A stretch of DNA of 41,804 nt from an uncultured bacterium (GCA_902796925.1 CADBQW010000097.1:1-41804), one strand, 5' to 3'. Shown: positions 17,760-26,135, counted from the first letter of the stretch. Notes: a model not told the origin generated them from the letters alone. Translations and numbers: made by a program.

Positions 17760-19055
17760 ATGGGAATGTCCGCATCACAAGCCAGATTATTAAGCATAAC
17801 ATCAAGATTGACAGATAATGAGTTGCAGTCGCAACTTTTGACACAATCTAAAATGAGACTCGCTACAAAAACTCAAGCGGTAAGCGATGAATATATGGAT
17901 GCCCTTTCAAAATCCAAATTAAAGATTGCAACATACGATTCTACGGGAGTCCAAACTTACATTGAACCGACAGCAAATTATCTCTATACATATGGAGAGT
18001 TGAAGAATCAATATGGGCTTGTTGATAGTGCAGGCAATTTCCTTGTTTCCGGTGATATGGCAGATAAATTTAAACGCAGCAACAATTCTTTAAGCAAATT
18101 TTTGGAATTATGTGGTTGTCAAGTAAATATAAATCATAAAATTGTAAACGATATAGAAAATGAGGAAAATTTTCAAAGTGCAATGCAAATATTATTTGAT
18201 ACAACAAGTTGGACAAACAGTTTGGTTGATGTATCGGATAGTTTAACTGCAGATATTTTTGAAACAAATTTTGTATCAACATCCGATAATACTCAAGCCG
18301 CACAATTCAATTTGTCTGCGTCTTTAAACGGAGAAATTATCGGGACTCAAGGTGTAAAATGGGATATTTATAATTCTGTAAAAGAACAGGTAAATAACCA
18401 AACTATAACTGATACAAAAGTGCAGAATTATGTTGATAAATTACTGGAGATAAAAAATATCATAAGGGAACAATCCCCTCAACTTGATACTAATGGAAAT
18501 GTTGTAATTGATACAAATGGAGAAATCGTTTATTCCGATAAGCTCTCGGAAAATTGTAAGTCTGCAATAATGAATTGGTACAACGAAGTTTTAAGTGCCC
18601 GTTCTGAACTAAGTACTAAAAAAGGTGCAGATTATACTTGGTATGAAAATTTATACTATAGAATGAGTTCCGGATATAAAGTTATGGATTCGAGTAATTA
18701 TAACAATTCCGAGTGGTTATCATACGCTCTTACCCATGGCATCGTATCTATGGAACAAGTTAAAATAACAAATAAAAATTCTACAACATATCCAGAGTTG
18801 AAAAACAGAGATTGGATTTCTGTTCAATATACGGCGTGTCAGGATTTGAAAGAGTTTGACGATGATATAGACGTGGCAAAGGCAGAAGCCCAATACACAA
18901 AGGCAATGAATGAAATTCAGGCCAAAGATAAAGATTTTGATATAAAAATTAAAAATCTTGAAACTATTCATAATGCATTAATGCAAGAATATGATGCTGT
19001 TAAACAATTAATTTCAAAAAATGTAGAGCGCTCATATAAAACTTTTAGCTCTTAG
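17760..19055 (+). CDS. Lineage-specific protein with helical ends (possible exported/axial-type protein)
   Basis: The 431-residue protein has no signal peptide. It starts with a long helical stretch (MGMSASQARLLSITSRLTDN ... EYMDALSKSK, residues 1-50) and ends with another (about 378-431, DFDIKIKNLETIHNALMQEY then KQLISKNVERSYKTFSS). The centre (about 60-370) is beta-rich and Asn/Thr-rich. This long helix, variable middle, long helix layout and the absence of a Sec signal recall proteins of the flagellar or type III export route. The sigma-28-like promoter directly upstream fits that idea. I recall similar N-termini in other Gastranaerophilales but no assigned function. The ribosome site AAGGAAAA is eight bases before the ATG. 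Homology to flagellin is not claimed. Confidence 0.75.
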   Translation: MGMSASQARLLSITSRLTDNELQSQLLTQSKMRLATKTQAVSDEYMDALSKSKLKIATYDSTGVQTYIEPTANYLYTYGELKNQYGLVDSAGNFLVSGDMADKFKRSNNSLSKFLELCGCQVNINHKIVNDIENEENFQSAMQILFDTTSWTNSLVDVSDSLTADIFETNFVSTSDNTQAAQFNLSASLNGEIIGTQGVKWDIYNSVKEQVNNQTITDTKVQNYVDKLLEIKNIIREQSPQLDTNGNVVIDTNGEIVYSDKLSENCKSAIMNWYNEVLSARSELSTKKGADYTWYENLYYRMSSGYKVMDSSNYNNSEWLSYALTHGIVSMEQVKITNKNSTTYPELKNRDWISVQYTACQDLKEFDDDIDVAKAEAQYTKAMNEIQAKDKDFDIKIKNLETIHNALMQEYDAVKQLISKNVERSYKTFSS

Positions 19056-19199
19056 AATGAATAATTTAGTCATTTATAATTAATACTTTCTTCTGATTGG
19101 GATTACCTAACAAAGCAATGAAATTGATCACTGAAATTTCTAGAATGAAAATGTAAGTTTTGTCGGTAGATAATCTTAAAAAATAGGAGGTATATTTTT

Positions 19200-19529
19200 A
19201 TGAAAAAGATTTTATCATTATTTGCAGTTATGACAATCTTATCAATAGGACAAGGAGCTTTTGCTTGGACATTTGATGGATTAGGAAGTTTAAATCCATT
19301 CACAAACTTTGGCAGAGGTTTTGGAAACAGTGATTGCGGTTGTGAAAAACCTAAACTTTCTAAATGTGACAGAGTACGTATGAATTACGGCAAACCTACC
19401 GGTTATGCTGCACCGGTAATTATCCAGCAGCGATATATTCCTCAGCAATCTATGCCGGTTCTTTATGAAATGCCTTACTCAAGACAAATTCATATGAACC
19501 CTTGCACGAATTGTCATCGAGCATTTTAA
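19200..19529 (+). CDS. Small secreted Cys-rich protein
   Basis: The 109-residue precursor has a textbook signal peptide (MKKILSLFAVMTILSIGQGA, cut after AFA at about residue 22). The mature part has a Gly/Phe/Asn-rich segment (FDGLGSLNPFTNFGRGFGN), six cysteines in DCGCEKPKLSKCDR and NPCTNCHRA, and a Gln/Pro/Tyr-rich middle. Cysteine pairs suggest disulfides or metal binding in the envelope. No known family is recognised. AGGAGG seven to eight bases upstream is one of the best ribosome sites in the window, and a strong terminator follows, so it is probably an abundant single-gene product. The 144 bases before it hold only a weak GATAAT box. Confidence 0.8.
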   Translation: MKKILSLFAVMTILSIGQGAFAWTFDGLGSLNPFTNFGRGFGNSDCGCEKPKLSKCDRVRMNYGKPTGYAAPVIIQQRYIPQQSMPVLYEMPYSRQIHMNPCTNCHRAF

Positions 19530-19534
19530 CCTGG

Positions 19535-19575
19535 AAAACGGGGGCTATGGTGTTGTTATAACGGCCCCCGTTTTT
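19535..19575 (+). terminator. Intrinsic terminator after the small secreted protein
   Basis: The stem AACGGGGGC / GCCCCCGTT is extended by A-T pairs and followed by a T5 tract. The loop of about 18 bases contains a smaller imperfect fold. It lies directly after the stop at 19527-19529. Confidence 0.92.
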
Positions 19576-19658
19576 CTTTATTAATTTTTGTTAAAATAGT
19601 TTTTCCTTTTGTCAAATAAATTTTTTTTGATGTTTTAAGTTTGACACAAGGAGATTTG

Positions 19659-21374
19659 ATGCAAATTTCAAATTATCAATTCAATAGAGCAGATAAAAAC
19701 AGATATTCTAACCAACAACAAAACATCACTTTTGGCAAAGGGCGCTTTCAAATTTTAGCAATATCCGATTTACATGGAGGATTGCGTTCTCTTGCAAAAA
19801 CAATGAAAACAATTGAAAAACACTCTAATGAAATTTACCCAAACAGTGGAGAAAAATCTACTTTTAATTTATTTACTATGTCAGGAGATTGGTTTATAAA
19901 TCAAGCTCAAAATGGATATATAACTGACCATAACCTTACCAATGGAGATATACAGTTAAAATTTTTTAAAAAGTTTATTAACCGCTTAAAATCTTTGATA
20001 ATGCCTAATTCAAAATTCGATACGGTTATAACTCCGGGTAACCATGATTTTGACGGGGGCGATGAATTCTTGTTAAAAGCTGTTCACGACCTACCTTTAA
20101 AAATGGTTATTTCAAATCTGAAAAATTTTGAGGATTTTTCAGATTATGTCGGTAAAAAACTTGTCAAATCATTAGTTTTGGAAGTTCCTGACGATAAAAA
20201 CCCTAAGTTAAAACACAAACTCCTAATCCTTGGTTCAACCGTACATAATATGGAATATTATAACAAGGGCCTTACTAAAAAAATGACCTTCCTGGAAAAT
20301 CAAAATTGTACAGATGAAAAACTCGATGAAAGTGCATTTTTAAAAACTATAGAAGTTATAAATGAAGAAATTAATAAATTTAAATCCAAAAATCCAAATG
20401 GAGCTGTTGTTTTTCTTTCTCATCTGGGCAATAGATTTTCTGATTTAATTGCTAGTAGTACTAAAAATATTGACCTTATATTAAACGGTCATGACCACGT
20501 TCAAACTATAAATTTTGTCAACAAGATCCCAATTATCTCTCTTGGAAAGGATGGCGAGTTGCTGCGCGGAATAAAAATTAATTTTAATGATGATGGCAAA
20601 TTAGATAAAACTATTGTTAACACTTTCTTAACGAGCGACACAAGTGATTTTGAAGTTAAAATGCACGATTTTATGATTGATTTAAATAGGATGTTGCATG
20701 ATGATATCCGACCAATAATAAAAATAAATCAAAATCAATATGGTGTAGGTGAGTTGCATTATAACACTCAAATAAGGTATTCCAATAGTCCATATGCCAA
20801 TTTTTTAACGAGTGCAATAAGAGATTCTCTGCGTAATGCCAATATTGATGTGGACACAGTCGGAATTCAATCATCAGCTATTCGTGGCGGGATTGTTAAC
20901 GGTTCAACAAATTTGGATTTATTAAAAACTTTTGACGGAATAAAATTGCACATTTCGGGAATTGAGACGGCACAATTAAAAGGTTCAGATCTTGTTGATA
21001 TTATTACTGAAAATATACTTGAAAATCTAAAATTGCCGGAAAGAAATACCATAATGCATTGGTCAGATATTCAAGTGAACAGAACTCTTTTTGATGAAAT
21101 TTCTAAAGGTAAGTCAAAGAAAACCTTCGCAGATGCAATAAAAATCAGAAATCGTGAAACCGGCGAATTTGAACGAATTGATCCGGATAAAACTTATAAA
21201 ACAGCTCTTTCTCATAAATTTATAACAAAAGATAATTTAGAAAGTTCAAAAAGAGTTCTAGATAAATTCACCCCAACGGGAATAAAAATTCAAGAAGCTT
21301 TTCAGACCTATTTAAAAGATAACAATTATACAATTGATATAACCCCGGAAATTATGGAAAGTAGAATTTTATAA
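19659..21374 (+). CDS. Metallophosphoesterase / 5'-nucleotidase family protein without signal peptide
   Basis: The 571-residue protein has an N-terminal calcineurin-like phosphoesterase domain with all metal-site blocks: SDLHGG (D37, H39), SGDW (76-77), GNHDFD (127-132), a later SHLG and NGHDHV. The C-terminal part (about 340-560) matches the 5'-nucleotidase substrate domain (YANFLTSAIRD, DVDTVGIQSSAIRGGI, DGIKLHISG). The UshA/YfkN family hydrolyses nucleotides and sugar nucleotides and is normally exported. Here there is no signal peptide, and the N-terminus instead has a short polar lead and ITFGKG (23-28). It is therefore either cytoplasmic or exported by another route. The ATG at 19659 is chosen because AAGGAGA lies just upstream. 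It ends at a bidirectional terminator shared with the hydrogenase operon. Confidence 0.85.
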   Translation: MQISNYQFNRADKNRYSNQQQNITFGKGRFQILAISDLHGGLRSLAKTMKTIEKHSNEIYPNSGEKSTFNLFTMSGDWFINQAQNGYITDHNLTNGDIQLKFFKKFINRLKSLIMPNSKFDTVITPGNHDFDGGDEFLLKAVHDLPLKMVISNLKNFEDFSDYVGKKLVKSLVLEVPDDKNPKLKHKLLILGSTVHNMEYYNKGLTKKMTFLENQNCTDEKLDESAFLKTIEVINEEINKFKSKNPNGAVVFLSHLGNRFSDLIASSTKNIDLILNGHDHVQTINFVNKIPIISLGKDGELLRGIKINFNDDGKLDKTIVNTFLTSDTSDFEVKMHDFMIDLNRMLHDDIRPIIKINQNQYGVGELHYNTQIRYSNSPYANFLTSAIRDSLRNANIDVDTVGIQSSAIRGGIVNGSTNLDLLKTFDGIKLHISGIETAQLKGSDLVDIITENILENLKLPERNTIMHWSDIQVNRTLFDEISKGKSKKTFADAIKIRNRETGEFERIDPDKTYKTALSHKFITKDNLESSKRVLDKFTPTGIKIQEAFQTYLKDNNYTIDITPEIMESRIL

Positions 21375-21378
21375 CAAA

Positions 21379-21412
21379 AAAATCTCGGTCATTTAATTAT
21401 GACCGAGATTTT
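21379..21412. terminator. Bidirectional terminator between convergent units
   Basis: A perfect 14-bp stem AAAATCTCGGTCAT / ATGACCGAGATTTT encloses a 6-base loop, with A- and T-rich flanks on both sides. It ends the metallophosphoesterase gene on the plus strand and the hydrogenase operon (hydA stop at 21430) on the minus strand. Confidence 0.9.
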
Positions 21413-21429
21413 CTTTATTTGCATGTTTA

Positions 21430-23202
21430 TTACTTATTCATATTTTTATAAGAATAAGCGAATCTATCGGTATACGTTGTATGTAATAGTTCATGAGCTT
21501 TATGAGAACCCGGTTTTTCAAGATATTCATCATAAAGCTTTTTAAGGTCCTTGTTATCATGAGAATTTCTGTCTTTTAGTTCTGCATCTTCCTTGTATAG
21601 ACCTTGAGCACGTTCGCTCTTAATCTTAGAATTATCACAACTTATTGGTTGGCCGCCGCCATTAATACAACCACCAGGACAAGCCATAACCTCTAACAAT
21701 TGAAAGTTTGCTGTTCCGTTTTTAATTTCTTGAATGGCTTTTTCGGCTTCTTTCAAGGTAGAAATTACACGAACGACAACCTTTTTGCCCTTAATATCTA
21801 TTTCAACAGATTTTGATCTGTTAGAAGTTCCGCGCATTTCCTTGATGTTTACATCTGCAAGGTCTTCACCGGTTATATATTTATAAGCTGTTCTGACTGC
21901 AGCTTCCGCAACTCCGCCTGATGCCCCAAATATTGTACCGGCACCTGTGTATTCGGCATATGGACTATCCGGTTCCTCACCTTCAAGCTTATCAAAATCA
22001 ATGCCTGCGGATTTTATCATTCTGCCAAGTTCTTGAGTTGTTAAAACATAATCTGTCTTTGGATGACCATCCATAACGTGTTCTGAACGTTTGCATTCAA
22101 ATTTCTTTGCAGTACAAGGCATTATTGCAATAATGGAAATATCTTCACGACTACAACCTAATTGTTCCGGCAATAATTTGGCCAAAATAGGAGACTGCAT
22201 AGACATTGGAGAAGAACAAGTTGATAAATGTTTTAACATATCAGGGTGTTGATCTTCAAGATATTTTACCCATGCCGGACAGCAGGAAGTGAATAACGGA
22301 AGATTTTCACCCTTTGTAACACGCTCAACAAATTCGTGAGCTTCTTCAAGTATAGTCATATCAGCACCGAAATTTGTGTCATAAATGTAATCAAATCCAA
22401 TCTTTCTTAATGCGGCGTAAATCTTCTTTATAGTATTTTCACCGGGTTTTAGTCCAAACATCTCACCCAATGCAACACGTACGGAAGGGGCTATCTGAAC
22501 CGCAGTTTTCTTATTTGGATTGGTAACTTCATTCCAAACATCTTCAATATCAGATTTTATAACAATAGCTCCGGTAGGACAAACAGCCGCACACTGACCG
22601 CAATTTACGCAATCAACTTGACCTAAAGGGCGGCCTGCAAGTGGTTGAACCATTGTTTTGGAGCCACGGTTAGCAAACCCAAGAACTGAGTGCCCTTGGA
22701 ATTCTGTACAAGCTCTTACGCAAGCACCACATAATATACATTTGTTTGGATCTCTAACCAACGATGGCGATGATTCATCTATTTTTACGTAATCTTCCAG
22801 TTGCATCTGAGGGTAACGAATTTTCTTTATACCGTATTCCTCAGAATATTTTTGTAATTCACAAGAACCTGACTTGTCACAAGTTAAACATTCTTTATCG
22901 TGATTTGCAAGCAAAAGTTCAAGAACGGTTTTTCTGATTCGTCTGGTTCTTTCTGTATTAATTTTAACGTTGATACCTGCTTCCGGCGGCATTGTACAAG
23001 ATGAATTTATAACAGTTCTTCCGTTAGGGTATTCAACTTCTACAACACACATCCTGCATGCCCCAAATTGTGTTAAGTCAGGCCGATAACAGAATGTTGG
23101 GACATTCATGCCGGCTTTTCTGATAACCTCTAGAAGGTTAGGTTCATCCGTGAATTGAACCTCTTTTCCATCTATTTTTAATGTTTTTTTATCTTCTGTC
23201 AT
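21430..23202 (-). CDS. hydA: [FeFe] hydrogenase catalytic subunit HydA (electron-bifurcating type, group A3-like)
   Basis: The 590-residue protein makes or uses H2 at an H-cluster. Domains in order: N-terminal [2Fe-2S] (C38, C49, C52, C69); His-Cys [4Fe-4S] site (H101, C105, C108, C114); two ferredoxin clusters (C155-x2-C158-x2-C161-x3-C165 and C198-x2-C201-x2-C204-x3-C208); then the H-cluster signatures TSCCPAW (C307, and C308 as the proton-relay cysteine), MPCTAKKFE (C363) and MACPGGCINGGGQP (C508, C512). All active-site residues are present. With HydB and HydC it should form the cytoplasmic complex that couples ferredoxin and NAD(H) to H2. AAAGGA provides the ribosome site. It is separated from hydB by the inverted-repeat-flanked intervening gene. 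The maturases HydEFG are not in this window. Confidence 0.95.
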   Translation of the reverse strand: MTEDKKTLKIDGKEVQFTDEPNLLEVIRKAGMNVPTFCYRPDLTQFGACRMCVVEVEYPNGRTVINSSCTMPPEAGINVKINTERTRRIRKTVLELLLANHDKECLTCDKSGSCELQKYSEEYGIKKIRYPQMQLEDYVKIDESSPSLVRDPNKCILCGACVRACTEFQGHSVLGFANRGSKTMVQPLAGRPLGQVDCVNCGQCAAVCPTGAIVIKSDIEDVWNEVTNPNKKTAVQIAPSVRVALGEMFGLKPGENTIKKIYAALRKIGFDYIYDTNFGADMTILEEAHEFVERVTKGENLPLFTSCCPAWVKYLEDQHPDMLKHLSTCSSPMSMQSPILAKLLPEQLGCSREDISIIAIMPCTAKKFECKRSEHVMDGHPKTDYVLTTQELGRMIKSAGIDFDKLEGEEPDSPYAEYTGAGTIFGASGGVAEAAVRTAYKYITGEDLADVNIKEMRGTSNRSKSVEIDIKGKKVVVRVISTLKEAEKAIQEIKNGTANFQLLEVMACPGGCINGGGQPISCDNSKIKSERAQGLYKEDAELKDRNSHDNKDLKKLYDEYLEKPGSHKAHELLHTTYTDRFAYSYKNMNK

Positions 23203-23221
23203 TTCTAGTTCCTTTCTATTA

Positions 23222-23242
23222 AAGATAATAAGGCAATAGGGC
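23222..23242 (+). repeat. Left copy of a perfect 21-bp inverted repeat
   Basis: The sequence from AAGATAATAAGG to ATAGGGC is exactly the reverse complement of 23641-23661. It is made of degenerate octamers of the form AAGGCAAT and continues imperfectly into the 3' end of the enclosed gene (TCTAAGGCACTAAGGCA), whose stop codon lies in the repeat array. Confidence 0.95.
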
Positions 23243-23243
23243 T

Positions 23244-23618
23244 CTAAGGCACTAAGGCATTATTACCCTCAATTTGTTTATTGTAGTAGTTTATCAATCC
23301 ATTTAATAGGGCATTTACTTTTGATATCTGAATTTCAGCAGCCTCATAAGTTTCAATATAACCAAGATTTTGTGAAATTATCATTTGCGTATCCAGCTCA
23401 GCCAAAGAACCCAAAGCAATGTCTAAAAATCTGAGGGTTTCCTTATCCGAATGTTTCACTGCACCTTCAGATATATTTGAAGGTATTGATATAACACATC
23501 TTCTTATCTGGCTAACTATACCAAATTGTTCAGATTTTGGATAGTTTGCAGTTATCTGATAAACATATGTCACCAGTTTTATCGCTTCTTTCCAAACTTC
23601 TAACTCTTTGTAGTACAT
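23244..23618 (-). CDS. Four-helix-bundle protein, 23S rRNA intervening-sequence (S23/IVP) family
   Basis: The 124-residue protein matches the TIGR02436-type four-helix-bundle family: YKELEVWKEAIKLVTYVYQ at the start, then FGIVSQIRRCVISIPSNISEGA, where the IRRxxxSIPSNIAEG phrase is the family hallmark, and LGSLAELDTQMIISQNLGYI. Members were first found as ORFs in intervening sequences of 23S rRNA genes and form pentameric basic bundles related to the Avd protein of diversity-generating retroelements; a cellular role is not established. Here it lies inside hydC-hydB-hydA, same strand, between perfect 21-bp inverted repeats. Its ribosome site (AAGAGG) is inside the upstream repeat array, and its last residues (NALVP) and stop are encoded by the downstream array. 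No catalytic residues are expected. Confidence 0.93.
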   Translation of the reverse strand: MYYKELEVWKEAIKLVTYVYQITANYPKSEQFGIVSQIRRCVISIPSNISEGAVKHSDKETLRFLDIALGSLAELDTQMIISQNLGYIETYEAAEIQISKVNALLNGLINYYNKQIEGNNALVP

Positions 23619-23640
23619 TTAAACCTCTTATTGCCTTATT

Positions 23641-23661
23641 GCCCTATTGCCTTATTATCTT
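23641..23661 (-). repeat. Right copy of the 21-bp inverted repeat, within an octamer array
   Basis: This is the reverse complement of 23222-23242. It lies in a longer array of degenerate 8-base units (CTTATTGC, CTTATTGC, CCTATTGC, CTTATTAT, CTTAATGC, then shorter CTTATAT and CTTATTC) spanning about 23627-23680, in the gap between hydB and the four-helix-bundle gene. Confidence 0.95.
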
Positions 23662-23674
23662 AATGCCTTATATC

Positions 23675-25531
23675 TTATTCTTTACCAATAGCTTTGAACG
23701 GGCAACCATTCAAGCAAGCTTCACACTTGATACATTTGTCTTGATTAATCTTATGCACTTGTTTAAGCTCACCTTCGATTGCACCAACAGGACAGGTTCT
23801 TGCACATTTGGTACATCCGCGGCAAAGTTCAGGATTTATAACAATCTTCTTCATTGCCGTACAAACACCTGCCGGACATTTTTTGTCCTTTATATGTGAA
23901 ATGTATTCATCTTTAAAATATTTAAGAGTTGAAAGTACCGGATTCGGAGCTGTTTTACCAAGCCCGCAAAGGGAACCGTCTTTTACCGCAACGGCTAACT
24001 CTTCGAGTAAATCCAAATCTGACATTTCACCTTTACCTGCTACAATTTTTTCGAGAATTTTCAACATATTTTTTGTACCTTCACGACAAGGAACACATTT
24101 ACCGCAGGATTCATTCTGGGTAAAGTTCATAAAGAATCGTGCAACTTCAACAATACAGGTATCTTCAGCCATAACAACAAGTCCGCCTGAACCCACCATT
24201 GCTCCTGCTTTTGTCAAATTATCGTAGTCCATTGGAATATCAAGATGTTCTTCTGTTAAACAACCGCCTGACGGACCCCCGATTTGAACAGCTTTGAATT
24301 TTTTACCGCCACGGATTCCGCCACCTATATCGAATACAATTTCTCTCAAGGTTGTTCCCATCGGAACTTCAATTAAACCGGTATTATTAACTTCACCGGT
24401 AAGTGCAAAAGTCTTTGTACCCTTAGAAGTTTCTGTACCCATTGATGCAAACCAATCTGCACCTTTAAGCATTATAACAGGTACATTAGCCAAGGTCTCA
24501 ACGTTGTTAATCAAAGTTGGGCGGCCAAACAATCCCTTATTCGCCGGGAATGGTGGTTTTGGCCTTGGCATGCCGCGTTCACCCTCAATAGATGCCATAA
24601 GAGCAGTTTCTTCACCGCAAACAAAAGCGCCGGCACCCTCTTTTATATGGATTTCCAAATTAAACTCGGAACCCATTATATTCTTCCCTAAGAAATGGCG
24701 TTCCTCGGCATCTTTTATTGCCTTCCTTAAACGTTGAATTGCAAGCGGATATTCTGCTCTAACGTAGATATAAGCTTCATCCGCACCAATTGCAAATGCT
24801 GCTATAGCGATACCTTCCAACAATTTGTGAGGGTCACCTTCCATAACGGACCTATCCATGAATGCGCCGGGATCCCCTTCGTCGCCGTTACATACAACGT
24901 AAGATTTTCCGCCTCTGTTGGCAGCCGTAAATTTCCACTTTAAGCCGGTAGGGAACCCTCCGCCCCCTCTGCCGCGAAGACCTGATTTGACTATTGTATC
25001 TATAACCGCATCCGGATTATTTTCCTTTAAAACATTAGCTAACGCTTCATAACCTCTTACAGCAATTGCTTCATCAAGGCTTTCTGCATTGATGTGCCCA
25101 CAGTTTGCAAGAGCAGTACGAGTTTGTTTTGCGTAGAAATTAATATCTTCACTTTTTTGAACTTTTTGGTTTGTTTTAGGATCTGTGTAAAGTAATCTTT
25201 CTACGGGTTTACCGCCCTTTATGTGGCTTTCAACAATTTCTTCCACATCTTCCGGTTTTACTTTTACGTATGCTGTGTGAGTTTGCGGAATTATAACAAG
25301 AACCCCTTGTTCGCAAAAACCGTGACAACCGGTTGGTACTATAGTTAGTTTTTCGTAATCGCCAAGAATCGAAACATTTGCACCCAATTCTTCGAATTTT
25401 TTAATAACATTAAGTGAACCGTTAGCCATGCAACCGGTACCGCAACATACCAAAACTCGAAGTCCTTGTTTCTCCACTTCGGCTTGTGCTTTTCTTTGTT
25501 CTTCTTTTATATCAATATTTAGTGTTGTCAT
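23675..25531 (-). CDS. hydB: [FeFe] hydrogenase subunit HydB (NuoF-like, FMN/NAD-binding)
   Basis: The 618-residue protein has three parts. The N-terminal thioredoxin-like [2Fe-2S] domain has C30, C34, C69 and C73. The NuoF core has SGLRGRGGGGFPTGLKW (NADH/FMN loop), NGDEGDPGAFMDRS and the [4Fe-4S] site ESCGKCVPCREGT. A C-terminal ferredoxin domain has two clusters (CRGCTKCARTCP and CIKCEACLNGCP). This is the standard architecture of the diaphorase subunit of trimeric bifurcating hydrogenases, which takes or delivers electrons to NAD. It follows hydC with a gap of 2 bases, so they are co-transcribed and probably coupled. The last codons enter the octamer repeat region upstream of the intervening gene, but the C-terminus (FKAIGKE) looks complete. 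Confidence 0.95.
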   Translation of the reverse strand: MTTLNIDIKEEQRKAQAEVEKQGLRVLVCCGTGCMANGSLNVIKKFEELGANVSILGDYEKLTIVPTGCHGFCEQGVLVIIPQTHTAYVKVKPEDVEEIVESHIKGGKPVERLLYTDPKTNQKVQKSEDINFYAKQTRTALANCGHINAESLDEAIAVRGYEALANVLKENNPDAVIDTIVKSGLRGRGGGGFPTGLKWKFTAANRGGKSYVVCNGDEGDPGAFMDRSVMEGDPHKLLEGIAIAAFAIGADEAYIYVRAEYPLAIQRLRKAIKDAEERHFLGKNIMGSEFNLEIHIKEGAGAFVCGEETALMASIEGERGMPRPKPPFPANKGLFGRPTLINNVETLANVPVIMLKGADWFASMGTETSKGTKTFALTGEVNNTGLIEVPMGTTLREIVFDIGGGIRGGKKFKAVQIGGPSGGCLTEEHLDIPMDYDNLTKAGAMVGSGGLVVMAEDTCIVEVARFFMNFTQNESCGKCVPCREGTKNMLKILEKIVAGKGEMSDLDLLEELAVAVKDGSLCGLGKTAPNPVLSTLKYFKDEYISHIKDKKCPAGVCTAMKKIVINPELCRGCTKCARTCPVGAIEGELKQVHKINQDKCIKCEACLNGCPFKAIGKE

Positions 25532-25533
25532 AA

Positions 25534-26028
25534 TTATTTGCCCTCACTCATCAATGTATCAAGTACAATTTTTACCGCATCAGATGTCATTTGCGGGTAT
25601 ACCTTTTCATTAATAACCACAACCGGAGCAAGTCCGCATGCTCCCAAACAACTAACTGTTTCAACGGAAAACATACCATCATCAGTTGTCATCTGACCGT
25701 CTTTTAACTTTAATCTTGATTTTATGGCATTGAGCACAGGCATAGAGCCTCTTACGTGACAAGCTGTACCGTCGCAACATTTTATTTCATATTTCCCTTT
25801 TGGTTCCAATGAAAACTGTGCATAAAAGGTTGCTACCCCATAAACTGTTGCAGGTGATAAACCCTCTATTTTTGTTCCGATATAAATGATTGCATCTTCC
25901 GGCAAATATTTAAACTCCGCTTGAACTGCTTGCAAGATTGCAATCAAGTTTGCTTTGTCATAATTGTACTGAGCCATAATGCTATCTAACTTCATGGTAT
26001 CAATCTTTTGATGACTTTCCACACTCAT
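25534..26028 (-). CDS. hydC: [FeFe] hydrogenase subunit HydC (NuoE-like)
   Basis: The 164-residue protein is a thioredoxin-fold [2Fe-2S] subunit of the NuoE family, with ligands C85, C90, C127 and C131 (CDGTAC ... SCLGACG). Upstream are an all-helical domain and the conserved SPATVYGVATFYAQF phrase. It passes electrons within the HydABC complex. It is the first gene of the operon, with ribosome site AAGGAG eight to nine bases before the ATG at 26028. The 126 bases separating it from the divergent DUF486 gene should hold both promoters. On the minus strand I see only weak boxes (TTGCTT, then AATAAT 16 bases on, about 26060-26090). Confidence 0.94.
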   Translation of the reverse strand: MSVESHQKIDTMKLDSIMAQYNYDKANLIAILQAVQAEFKYLPEDAIIYIGTKIEGLSPATVYGVATFYAQFSLEPKGKYEIKCCDGTACHVRGSMPVLNAIKSRLKLKDGQMTTDDGMFSVETVSCLGACGLAPVVVINEKVYPQMTSDAVKIVLDTLMSEGK

Positions 26029-26135
26029 CTTCTCTACTCCTTTTTCTGTATTAACTTAAATTAATCCTTAACAAAATTATTACATAACAAACAAAAAAAG
26101 CAAGTCATTAAGATAAAATTTTTCTAATTTTGTTG

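Larger units (their letters stand above)
23222..23661. mobile_element. Inverted-repeat-bracketed intervening-type element inside the hydrogenase operon
   Basis: A 440-bp unit consists of two perfect 21-bp inverted repeats enclosing one four-helix-bundle gene. The inverted similarity extends further inward with mismatches, to about 35 bp. TTAA occurs at both outer edges, which could be a target duplication or chance. The unit sits cleanly between hydB and hydA without damaging either. In RNA the two ends would pair into a long stem, the same architecture as 23S rRNA intervening sequences. Mobility is inferred; there is no transposase. Confidence 0.6.

Noticed and set aside
23219-23663. Formal transposon with target-site duplication
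   Set aside because: TTAA at both edges is palindromic and common in AT-rich DNA, and there is no transposase; it is kept only as a possibility in the element entry.
23537-24943. Several long plus-strand open frames opposite hydB
   Set aside because: They are antisense to a strongly conserved gene, lack ribosome sites and have no recognisable domains.
21430-26028. hydABC as part of respiratory complex I (nuoE-nuoF-nuoG)
   Set aside because: The largest subunit has all three H-cluster signatures, so it is a hydrogenase and not NuoG.
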